The position numbers were made by a program, and so were the translations under genes. From the NCBI RefSeq assembly GCF_006124995.1, contig NZ_QEWN01000010.1, forward strand, positions 1 through 64,000: a DNA stretch of 64,000 bases, read 5' to 3'. The notes beneath the pieces are model-generated. The model searched no databases, was not told the DNA's origin, and saw only the letters and a program-made list of their open reading frames with translations. This document shows, one piece after another, positions 17,218 through 24,379 of this stretch (position 1 is the first letter of the stretch; every line of letters begins with the position of its first letter). Source of the stretch: Vibrio sp. Hep-1b-8. Lineage in GTDB: Bacteria; Pseudomonadota; Gammaproteobacteria; Enterobacterales; Vibrionaceae.

Positions 17218-17563
17218 CGCCTTTTCCTCTGTCATACCTTCAGCCAAAATAGTTGTAGTATTTATGTGAAATTTGGCTGGCCAAACTAACGTTTTGCACA
17301 ATGGCTGTGCTCAACAATTATACGAAAAATCTGACTGCATTGCGTAAAAAATGACCATAAATATTCATGATCTAGATCAAATGTTATACCGATTTCATAT
17401 TTCAAAATGCCTAATAACCCCAAGGCAAACGTTTTCTTTATGCGGCCTGGTGGCTTTATAACCACTGTCAATATTTTATCTTTGTGGGCTTCACATATTA
17501 CTCATCCTCCAATCGTTGGCTTGTTATCCGAATGTTATCCTTTAGGTGGAAAAAGGAGTATTT
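17218..17563. other. Divergent intergenic region with an FNR/CRP-like palindrome
   Basis: This region of 346 bases has no convincing gene. It holds ATGAT-CTAG-ATCAA at 17367-17380, nine of ten positions of the FNR consensus, with a perfect TGATCTAGATCA core. The sensor-kinase Shine-Dalgarno (AAGGAG, 17553-17558) is at its right end. Confidence 0.5.
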
Positions 17564-19183
17564 ATGAAATGGAGTAGCATCAGTTTTCGTAAACGAATGC
17601 TGATTATTATGACGCTATCTGGCTTAATCGAGTTGCTGTTACTCGTTGCAGCTGGCTTTGTCTATATTAAGCATGCCCAAGAAGATGAGATGGGGCAGAA
17701 AGCGTTGGGAATTGCTTCATTTCTTGCCGAATCTCCTTACGTAATTGAAATGATCGAAAATGGCCCAGATGAAGAAAGTCAGGAACGCTATCGAACGCTG
17801 ACGACCTTAATTGGTGCTGCTTTTATTGTTGTCGGTAACAACGAAGGTGTCCGTTTAGTGCATCCGTTGGATGAGCGAATTGGTAAACCAATGAAAGGCG
17901 GGGATAACGATCGAGCTCTGATCGATGGACAATCTTACGTTTCGATCGCTAAAGGCTCGCTTGGTTATTCCGTCCGAGGAAAGTCGGCAGTATTCAATAC
18001 GCAAGGGCAAATCATCGGTGTCGTCTCAGTCGGTTATCTAATCGACAGACTACAAGACCGAATAGAACCGTTTTTGATTTACCTGATCCTGATGGCATTT
18101 GCTGTTGTTGGCGCCAATGCGATTGTTTCGAGCTATGCGTCACGTCGCTTTCAGCGTGCGATTTTAGGCTTTGAGCCCGAAGAAATTGGGCGGTTGTATG
18201 TTGAGCTTGATGTTACTCTCGAAACCCTTAAAGAGGGAATTCTAACCATTGATGATAAAGGCAAGTTGCGGTCTATCAATAAGAGTGCGTGCCAAATATT
18301 AGGCCTCAGCAAAGAGCAGTCGCTTAACCAACCATTAAGTGAAGTACTCCCAGACAGTGACTTGCAAACCGTGTTGCAAACAGCTCGTACAGACCATGAT
18401 ATTAACCTCTACCTCAACAAGCAGCGTTTGATTGCCAACCGAAGTCCCATCATTGTTGATGGCAAAGTGGTGGGGGCGGTGTCGAGTTTTCGCTTGAGAG
18501 ACGACCTGACCGAATTGACTGAGCAATTGGCTAAGACCAAAGAGTATGCAGAAATGTTGCGCTCTCAGACTCATGAGCATCGAAATAAGCTCAATACGAT
18601 TAGCGGCATGGTTCAGATGGGAGAGCTGGAAGCGGTGCAATATTTGATCGGTCAGGAAACTGAGCACTATCAAGCATTGATCGAGTTTTTACGAGAAACA
18701 GTCAAAGAGCCTCTGATTGCGGGTATGTTATTAGGCAAAACTGAACGTGCAAGAGAGCTTGGTCTGCGTTTAGTGGTTGAAGAAGGCTCTCGTCTCGAAC
18801 CTTTACCGAAACGAATTAACCCAGAAGATCTGGTCACGATTCTTGGTAATTTAATCGACAATGCATTCGATGCGACGCGTGAAGCGATAACGAAAGAGAC
18901 CTTATTTGCCCCCCACCGACGTACGATTGAAGTCTCAATTAGTGACTTTGGTAATGAAGTGATTTTAGAAGTAATCGATCAAGGATGTGGGTTGCCTGAA
19001 AACATGAGTGTAGAATCATTGGTAAGACGGGGCGTCTCGAGTAAAGATAAGGCAACACGAGGAGTGGGCTTATATCTCATCAATGAACTCGCAATTCGTT
19101 ATCACGGTGAGTTGGAAATGGTCAACAATAAGCAACATGGAGCAAGGATCACGGTGTACCTACCTAAGGAAGAACAGATATGA
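17564..19183 (+). CDS. CitA/DcuS-family sensor histidine kinase
   Basis: The 539-residue kinase has TM1 at about 12-34, a periplasmic PAS/Cache-like sensor (about 35-165) with the family pattern AFIVVGNNEGVRLVHPLDERIGK and VSVGYL near its end, and TM2 at about 168-190. A cytoplasmic PAS follows (about 215-310: GILTIDDKGKLRSINKSACQ). The DcuS/CitA dimerisation box HEHRNKLNTISGMVQMGE holds the phospho-His near 340. The HATPase has LIDNAFDATREA, DQGCGLP and GVGLYL. ATG at 17564 is chosen because AAGGAG lies 6 bases upstream. Family members sense C4-dicarboxylates, citrate or related acids; the ligand here is unknown. It overlaps the regulator gene by ATGA. Confidence 0.88.
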   Translation: MKWSSISFRKRMLIIMTLSGLIELLLLVAAGFVYIKHAQEDEMGQKALGIASFLAESPYVIEMIENGPDEESQERYRTLTTLIGAAFIVVGNNEGVRLVHPLDERIGKPMKGGDNDRALIDGQSYVSIAKGSLGYSVRGKSAVFNTQGQIIGVVSVGYLIDRLQDRIEPFLIYLILMAFAVVGANAIVSSYASRRFQRAILGFEPEEIGRLYVELDVTLETLKEGILTIDDKGKLRSINKSACQILGLSKEQSLNQPLSEVLPDSDLQTVLQTARTDHDINLYLNKQRLIANRSPIIVDGKVVGAVSSFRLRDDLTELTEQLAKTKEYAEMLRSQTHEHRNKLNTISGMVQMGELEAVQYLIGQETEHYQALIEFLRETVKEPLIAGMLLGKTERARELGLRLVVEEGSRLEPLPKRINPEDLVTILGNLIDNAFDATREAITKETLFAPHRRTIEVSISDFGNEVILEVIDQGCGLPENMSVESLVRRGVSSKDKATRGVGLYLINELAIRYHGELEMVNNKQHGARITVYLPKEEQI

Positions 19184-19863
19184 CCTCAGTAACGCGAGTA
19201 ATGATCATTGAAGACGATCTCGCGATAGCGCAACTCCATCAACGCTACTTAGAGCAGATGGATGGCTATGAAGTAATTGGCATTGCGACGACAAAGCGAG
19301 AAGCGGGTCTTCAGTTAGAGGTATTAGCGCCTGACTTATTGTTGTTAGATGTTTACCTTCCCGACGGTACTGGGTTAGAGATTTTACATGAACTGCGCAG
19401 CAACCATTTAAGTTGTGATGTCATTCTGATTACCGCTGCACGCGACGTTGAAACGCTACAACAGGCGATGCGTGGGGGCGTGGTCGACTACTTGCTCAAA
19501 CCGGTCGTATTTCCGAGACTTGAAGTGGCACTCAAGAAATACATTTCGCAGAAGCATCAGTTGAATCACGCAAGTGACTTGGACCAAAACATCGTGGATA
19601 AGATGCTCCAATCGACACCTTCCAACGAGTCGCCTAAGAATCGTTTACCCAAGGGGATTGATGGGGTAACGCTCGAAAAAATCAAAACGCTATTTGTTGA
19701 ACATGTTCATCTTACTGCGGATGAAGCTGGGGAACAGATTGGTGCGAGTCGCACCACTGCGAGACGCTATTTGGAGTACCTGATTAGTACAGGTGAACTA
19801 GAGGCGGATCTCAACTATGGTTCAGTTGGTCGACCAGAGCGCACCTACAAAAAAGCCAATTAG
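19180..19863 (+). CDS. CitB/DcuR-family response regulator
   Basis: The 227-residue regulator has a receiver domain at about 6-125, with the phosphoacceptor Asp in LLLLDVYLPDGTG, Thr in LITAARD and Lys in YLLKPVVF. A C-terminal helix-turn-helix spans about 175-220 (HLTADEAGEQIGASRTTARRYLEYLIS), of the CitB/DcuR type. It is translationally coupled to the preceding kinase. The adjacent periplasmic binding-protein genes are plausible targets. Confidence 0.88.
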   Translation: MTSVTRVMIIEDDLAIAQLHQRYLEQMDGYEVIGIATTKREAGLQLEVLAPDLLLLDVYLPDGTGLEILHELRSNHLSCDVILITAARDVETLQQAMRGGVVDYLLKPVVFPRLEVALKKYISQKHQLNHASDLDQNIVDKMLQSTPSNESPKNRLPKGIDGVTLEKIKTLFVEHVHLTADEAGEQIGASRTTARRYLEYLISTGELEADLNYGSVGRPERTYKKAN

Positions 19864-19953
19864 AGGCTCTACTGAATAGGGTGTTTCCTAGACGGAATCG
19901 TTATAGACCTCTACATTAATAAGTAGAATGTTATTAATTTGTAGGGGTCGTAT

Positions 19954-20715
19954 ATGCGACTTTTGACATGTTTTTTGATGGGTATGTCCTTTCTCGCTGT
20001 TAGCGTAAACGGTAGAGAGCTCAATCAATTAAACTATCTCACCGAACAGTATCCTCCTTACAATTATCAGAACGATGGCGTAGTACAAGGTATTGCCGTT
20101 GATGTGTTGGCTGCCGCGAGCGCTCATATTGAAAGTCCTGTTGGTCTTGAGGCGATTCAGGTTCAGCCTTGGCCAAGGGCTTATCGCACTGCATTGATTA
20201 AACCTAATACTGTCCTTTTCTCAACCACGCGAACCAAATTGCGAGAGCATATCTTCCAATGGGCTGGACCAATAAGCACGACGAGGATTGTGGTATTAGC
20301 AAAACGCTCACGCAATATCGTCATCAACCAAACCATAGCATTAGCTCAATATCGTATAGGGGTCATCCGAGATGATGTGGGTGAACAGCTGCTATTGGAG
20401 TTGGGTGTACCGCGTGATTCCATGATTGAAAGCTCAGTACCGGATATGCTGGCGAGTCAACTAGCCAAAGATCGCATTGATTTATGGGCCTATGAAGAGA
20501 ACGTTGCCAAATGGTGGCTAAAGAGCGCGGGTTACAGCACCGAGGAATATGAAGTGGTACACGTACTTCGTGAAGGTGAACTCTATTTTGCATTTAATCT
20601 GGAAGTGGACAGAAAACTTGTGTCTCAATTGCAAAAGGGAGTCGATGCGTTGAAAAAAACAGTGGGTGAAAGTGGTGTAAGCCGCTATCAAGAAATCTTA
20701 AACAAATACCGTTAG
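19954..20715 (+). CDS. Periplasmic solute-binding protein (SBP_bac_3-like)
   Basis: The 253-residue exported protein has a signal peptide (MRLLTCFLMGMSFLAVSVNG). It continues LNYLTEQYPPYNYQNDGVVQGIAVDVL, the standard opening of family-3 solute-binding proteins, and contains a second-lobe stretch YRIGVIRDDVGEQLLLELG. No ABC permease or ATPase gene is adjacent, so it may act as an orphan sensor-type binding protein rather than in bulk uptake. The next gene, 8 bases away, is a second binding protein, so the two are probably cotranscribed. AGGGGTC precedes the start at a modest distance. Confidence 0.8.
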   Translation: MRLLTCFLMGMSFLAVSVNGRELNQLNYLTEQYPPYNYQNDGVVQGIAVDVLAAASAHIESPVGLEAIQVQPWPRAYRTALIKPNTVLFSTTRTKLREHIFQWAGPISTTRIVVLAKRSRNIVINQTIALAQYRIGVIRDDVGEQLLLELGVPRDSMIESSVPDMLASQLAKDRIDLWAYEENVAKWWLKSAGYSTEEYEVVHVLREGELYFAFNLEVDRKLVSQLQKGVDALKKTVGESGVSRYQEILNKYR

Positions 20716-20723
20716 GCGATGAT

Positions 20724-21530
20724 ATGAAATTATTCGTTGTACTGTTATGCGCTCTTGCGCCGTTGACCTGGGCAAAAGAAACCATCACGCTCACTCTAGC
20801 CTCGCAAATTGATGGCGGGCATAGGTATTACCATGAACTTCTTTATGAAGCGCTGAGCAATGCGGGTTTTGAAGTTTTCATTGAAGAGCCCAGTGAACAT
20901 ATCCCGCAAAAGCGAGTGCTTAAGATGGTGGAAGCCAACCAGTTAAGTATGACTTGGCTAATCAGTACGGCGGAGCGAGATCGTCGTTATATCGCAGTTG
21001 ATGTGCCCTTAACGAATGGGTTGATTGGCAAGCGAGTGCTGCTAATTCCGCCTAAACTGCAGCCAGTATTTGATAAGGTAACCTCACTCGAAGAGCTACA
21101 AGGCATTGATAAGGTCGCCGGTATGGGGATCAATTGGTATGATGCCAAGGTATGGCAGAACAATGGTCTCAACGTCTACCTTCAGGATGGTGAATGGCGA
21201 GTTTTGTACAACCTCCTCACCACCGACGGTAAGGTGAACTACTTTCCTCGTGGTTTGAATGAGATCGTTACGGAGTCGCAGCAAAACCCTCACCTTGCAA
21301 TAGAGCAACGTCTAATACTCGTTTACGAACGCGACTTTAAGTTCTATCTCTCGCCTAATATGGCACCATATCGTCATAAGATTGAACAGGCATTACTCGA
21401 TGCCAAACGCAGTGGTTTGATAGATCGCCTAGTTGAAAAATATTGGGGCGAAGACATTAAACAAATCAAACCAGAGCAAAGAGTAGTCATAAAGTTAGCC
21501 CTACCTGCCTCTGCCTCTCAAAAACGTTAA
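20724..21530 (+). CDS. Second periplasmic solute-binding-like protein
   Basis: The 268-residue protein has a signal peptide (MKLFVVLLCALAPLTWA) and a divergent two-lobe binding-protein fold. YYHELLYEALSNAGFEVFIEE starts the first lobe; KVNYFPRGLNEIVTES and KRSGLIDRLVEKYWG resemble the C-terminal parts of amino-acid-type binding proteins. It follows the previous gene by 8 bases and also lacks a cognate permease. Divergence from canonical binding proteins makes the ligand unpredictable. Confidence 0.72.
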   Translation: MKLFVVLLCALAPLTWAKETITLTLASQIDGGHRYYHELLYEALSNAGFEVFIEEPSEHIPQKRVLKMVEANQLSMTWLISTAERDRRYIAVDVPLTNGLIGKRVLLIPPKLQPVFDKVTSLEELQGIDKVAGMGINWYDAKVWQNNGLNVYLQDGEWRVLYNLLTTDGKVNYFPRGLNEIVTESQQNPHLAIEQRLILVYERDFKFYLSPNMAPYRHKIEQALLDAKRSGLIDRLVEKYWGEDIKQIKPEQRVVIKLALPASASQKR

Positions 21531-21614
21531 CCACTTATTGCTGTCTGGGTATAATATCGAATAATTAAATATCAAAAACAAATATCCACTTTATATAGGG
21601 TTAGCAGAAACCAG

Positions 21615-22277
21615 ATGGAAAGCGTTTTCATAGTTGTTGCCATATTGGTCATTTTCTTCGTCGTTATACAAAAGCGTTATCTTAAACAAGATGAGCTAAA
21701 AGACTGCTCGTATAAAAAGAAAGGCCCACTTCTTACAGGACAAGAGTCGGCGTTTTACAACGCATTGATTACGGCAGTAGGGCATCATGGAGTGGTGATG
21801 AGTAAAGTGAACTTGTCCAATGTGATCGCCCCATTGGCGACGGACAAGAAACAGTGGTTTATTGCCAACAATCGCATCGCTAAAAGCTATTTTGACTACG
21901 TTGTGTGCGATCCTCGCACTCTTGAAGTTCGTGTCGTTATTGAATTAGACAATGGCAAAGAGTTGGATAAAGGTAAGGTCGAACGGCAAAAGCTCCTGAT
22001 GCATGTGTGTAAGTCGGCTGGGATCCCTCTGATTGGAGCCAACATCAAACATAGCTATCAGGTGAGTAGATTGCGCCGATTACTTGCGGCACATATTGAT
22101 CTGATTGAACCCGAAAAAGAGGTTCGTTTTTGTAAACGTTGCGGAAGTCCAATGGTGATTAAGACCGCCAGCCAAGGTGAGCACAAAGGTCGACGTTTTT
22201 TCACCTGTAGCCGTCAACCACATTGTACGTACACTGAAAATTATAATGTTGTATTCGAAGAGGGACAGCAGAATTAG
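21615..22277 (+). CDS. DUF2726 protein with C-terminal topoisomerase-type zinc finger
   Basis: The 220-residue protein has an N-terminal membrane anchor (VFIVVAILVIFFVVIQ) and a DUF2726 nuclease-like domain (about 40-160, with FDYVVCDPRTLEVRVVIELD). A Cys4 zinc finger of the topoisomerase I type follows (CKRCGSPMVIK then FFTCSRQPHC, about 172-205). DUF2726 is distantly related to restriction-endonuclease-like folds, so a nucleic-acid role is suggested; no function is established. Its stop codon overlaps the stop of the convergent diguanylate-cyclase gene by four bases. Confidence 0.75.
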   Translation: MESVFIVVAILVIFFVVIQKRYLKQDELKDCSYKKKGPLLTGQESAFYNALITAVGHHGVVMSKVNLSNVIAPLATDKKQWFIANNRIAKSYFDYVVCDPRTLEVRVVIELDNGKELDKGKVERQKLLMHVCKSAGIPLIGANIKHSYQVSRLRRLLAAHIDLIEPEKEVRFCKRCGSPMVIKTASQGEHKGRRFFTCSRQPHCTYTENYNVVFEEGQQN

Positions 22278-23320
22278 GGCTGTAAAAAACTGAGTTTAGA
22301 AGGAGAAAGGTTGCAAACTTTTACCTGATTGCGGCCATTCTTTTTAGCGTGATAGAGTTCTTTATCTGCTTCTCTGAGAACAGATTCTAAGTTGGCATAG
22401 TGGTTACATAGGTAAACACCAATGCTGGCGGTCAGCGCAATGGGTTCTGCTGGTGTATTAAAGCAATAACATTCGATGGCATTACGAATTTGTTCCGCTT
22501 TCATTTTTGCCGAATCCAATCCCGTGTCGTGCAAAGCGACGCAAAACTCTTCTCCCCCAATGCGATAGACCAGATGTTCGTCACTCAGTGAATCGAGTAA
22601 GGCGGCGGTTTGCATCAACACTTTGTCACCCACATCATGACCATAGCGATCATTCACTGATTTAAAAAAGTCCAAGTCTAAGACAAGCAGAGACATAGGT
22701 AACTTTCTACTTTCATTGCGATACCGTTCAAAGTTGTGCGAGAGTGCGTGGCGGTTGTAAACGCCAGTCAGAGCATCACGTGAGGCGAGTTGCCCTAAAG
22801 ATGCTTCAGAGACTCTTCGCTTAACCTCAAGCACGTGTGCGGTTACCCATATCGCGAGAAACACTAAAGAGAAGTTAAGTACCAAATGAATCGAGCTGAT
22901 CAAATCCTCGCCCATAATACGATGCAGTACAATGGCTAACTGAGTAATAAAGCCAACACCAGTGGCGAGAAAGCCATAGCGACGACCAAGGATTAGGTAA
23001 AACACGACAGGGAACAAACAAGCCCAAAGGAAAACCCCGTACTTAATGGGATAGTAATAAGTTGCAATTGAGGTTGAGGCAATCAAGCAATATACATAAG
23101 TGGTAACAAGTGGCTTTGAGGTATATTTGCGATAGGTGAAGTAACCAACAACAAGAGACAGAACACCAAAAGCCGCTTCATTGCAATGATGAAAACTATA
23201 GGTACCAGAAGCAATATTAACGACAGTTAAAAAGGCAGACATGACGGCCAAAAGCATACTGAGCCAAAATAACACAGCTCGACGCAATTGCCGCGAAGGG
23301 TTGAATATGTCGAGCTCCAT
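22274..23320 (-). CDS. Membrane diguanylate cyclase (GGDEF family)
   Basis: The 348-residue protein has six hydrophobic segments in residues 15-170 and then a GGDEF domain (about 180-340). The domain shows DALTGVYNRHAL, LDLDFFKSVNDRYGH and the active-site GGEEF (RIGGEEFCVAL), so it should make c-di-GMP. There is no RxxD inhibitory site immediately before the GGEEF. It could feed biofilm control, relevant to the syp-type locus in the same window, though no direct link is visible. It is followed upstream by the remains of an Aer-like chemoreceptor gene on the same strand. Confidence 0.9.
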   Translation of the reverse strand: MELDIFNPSRQLRRAVLFWLSMLLAVMSAFLTVVNIASGTYSFHHCNEAAFGVLSLVVGYFTYRKYTSKPLVTTYVYCLIASTSIATYYYPIKYGVFLWACLFPVVFYLILGRRYGFLATGVGFITQLAIVLHRIMGEDLISSIHLVLNFSLVFLAIWVTAHVLEVKRRVSEASLGQLASRDALTGVYNRHALSHNFERYRNESRKLPMSLLVLDLDFFKSVNDRYGHDVGDKVLMQTAALLDSLSDEHLVYRIGGEEFCVALHDTGLDSAKMKAEQIRNAIECYCFNTPAEPIALTASIGVYLCNHYANLESVLREADKELYHAKKNGRNQVKVCNLSPSKLSFLQP

Positions 23321-23578
23321 TCGAACCGCCTTCTCCAGTGAGTAAACATATGCTCATTTATGAATATCCACTCATAATATTCTTTTCATGTTGAGAATCA
23401 AGGCAAGAAATAATCCCACTTCACACTAATATAACAGATTTGATTATTGAGGCTAAAAAAGCGATCAAACGCACCTCGAATGAACATCGATTTCGTTGCT
23501 TTAGTCGCACATGCCGATAATAGGAAAGCATTGAACCCCTCAGCAGATCATAGAGTGGCGAGGGGCAGAAAGAACGGT

Positions 23579-23900
23579 TTATGAAGTTTGAAATTGTTTC
23601 ATTAAGCGCTGTAAGCCTTCTATCTTATCAACAAGATCACTGGTACGTTCAATCGACGATTGTGACGTACATAAGGTTTCGTCAGACTGATTCTTAATGT
23701 TGACGATATTGGTGTTGATCTCGTTAGTGACACTCGCTTAGTTCAGATTCAGAGTAACCGGCAACGCCACAAAAATCCTCGTTGGCATGAGTAATATGAC
23801 TTGATGAGTTTGTGGTTGATATTAGGTTTGCAGAAGCGCAGTAATCTTTGTTGAGCGTTGTTTCATCCATATTTTTTGACTCTTTCTCATGTTTTGGCAT
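23579..23900 (-). pseudogene. Internally deleted Aer-like PAS chemoreceptor gene
   Basis: Two pieces of one gene are joined. From ATG at 23900 the frame gives about 58 residues including LISTTNSSSHITHANEDFCG and VAGYSESEL, the N-terminal PAS of Aer-type redox chemoreceptors, then hits a stop near 23727. In a different frame, the stretch from about 23735 to the stop at 23579-23581 reads SVTNEINTNIVNIKNQSDET and ends LQRLMKQFQTS, the C-terminal tail of a methyl-accepting chemotaxis protein. The roughly 400 residues between (HAMP and signalling domain) are missing and the two ends are out of frame. It is dead as a receptor, but its FNR promoter is intact. Confidence 0.8.
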
Positions 23901-23957
23901 TGCTACGTTTAAGAATAATTATGTTTAGTTATTGTTTTATTTGACTTAAAGCGGCGC

Positions 23958-24000
23958 ATGATAACTATGCACACACCCATTAGTAATTGATGTGAATCAA
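23958..24000 (-). promoter_or_regulatory. Class II FNR promoter facing the Aer remnant
   Basis: TTGAT-GTGA-ATCAA at 23987-24000 is a perfect FNR site. On the minus strand TATCAT (plus 23958-23963) makes a -10 element about 33 bases away centre-to-centre, putting the site near -41 relative to a start around 23953. The leader to the ATG would be about 52 bases. Confidence 0.75.
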
Positions 24001-24272
24001 TTTGATTAATTAATTTCATATAGGGTTGTTGAAACATGATTACGAGCAAAACTCTGTTGCAAAATTGAGCTTATTACACTTTGTTTCGTGCTGTATGAGA
24101 TGTTGATTCAAAATATTGCCAGGGTGTGGTGACATTTCTATCACTGTGGATGAGAGGTGTGAACAGATATTTCAATCTATACAAATATCGCATAAGGAAT
24201 GATTGGTGATATTTTATCCAAATATCCATTAATGTAATTAATTTACTGATTTTAGTTGGTTAAATTGTGCTC

Positions 24273-24289
24273 CTACCCCTTTGGGGTAG
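24273..24289. promoter_or_regulatory. GC palindrome in the nirB upstream region
   Basis: CTACCCCTTTGGGGTAG is a 7-3-7 perfect dyad. It contains NarL/NarP-like TACCCCT heptamers in inverted orientation, but the spacing (7-1-7 by heptamer register) differs from the canonical 7-2-7 NarP site. It lies 14 bases upstream of the FNR-like site. Confidence 0.45.
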
Positions 24290-24302
24290 TTTAATTCTGT
24301 AA

Positions 24303-24316
24303 TTGATTTACATCAT
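24303..24316 (+). promoter_or_regulatory. FNR-like site upstream of nirB
   Basis: TTGAT-TTAC-ATCAT matches nine of ten FNR consensus positions and lies 64-77 bases before the nirB start, compatible with anaerobic activation. Confidence 0.65.
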
Positions 24317-24379
24317 GTATTAATTTTCTTTCATAATTAACAATCAGCTCAGATAAGAACCTAACCCTTAGGAAGTATT

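Larger units (their letters stand above)
23901..24379. other. Divergent regulatory region between the Aer remnant and nirB
   Basis: These 479 bases have no gene, only a dense set of candidate anaerobic control sites. A perfect FNR box lies at 23987-24000, an FNR-like box at 24303-24316 and a GC palindrome at 24273-24289. The rest is AT-rich. Confidence 0.6.

Noticed and set aside
17286..17471. 61-residue minus-strand open frame in the divergent region
   Set aside because: It spans the FNR-like palindrome, has no Shine-Dalgarno and no recognisable family.
18335..18673. 112-residue minus-strand open frame
   Set aside because: Antisense within the sensor-kinase PAS and dimerisation region; shadow of the real frame.
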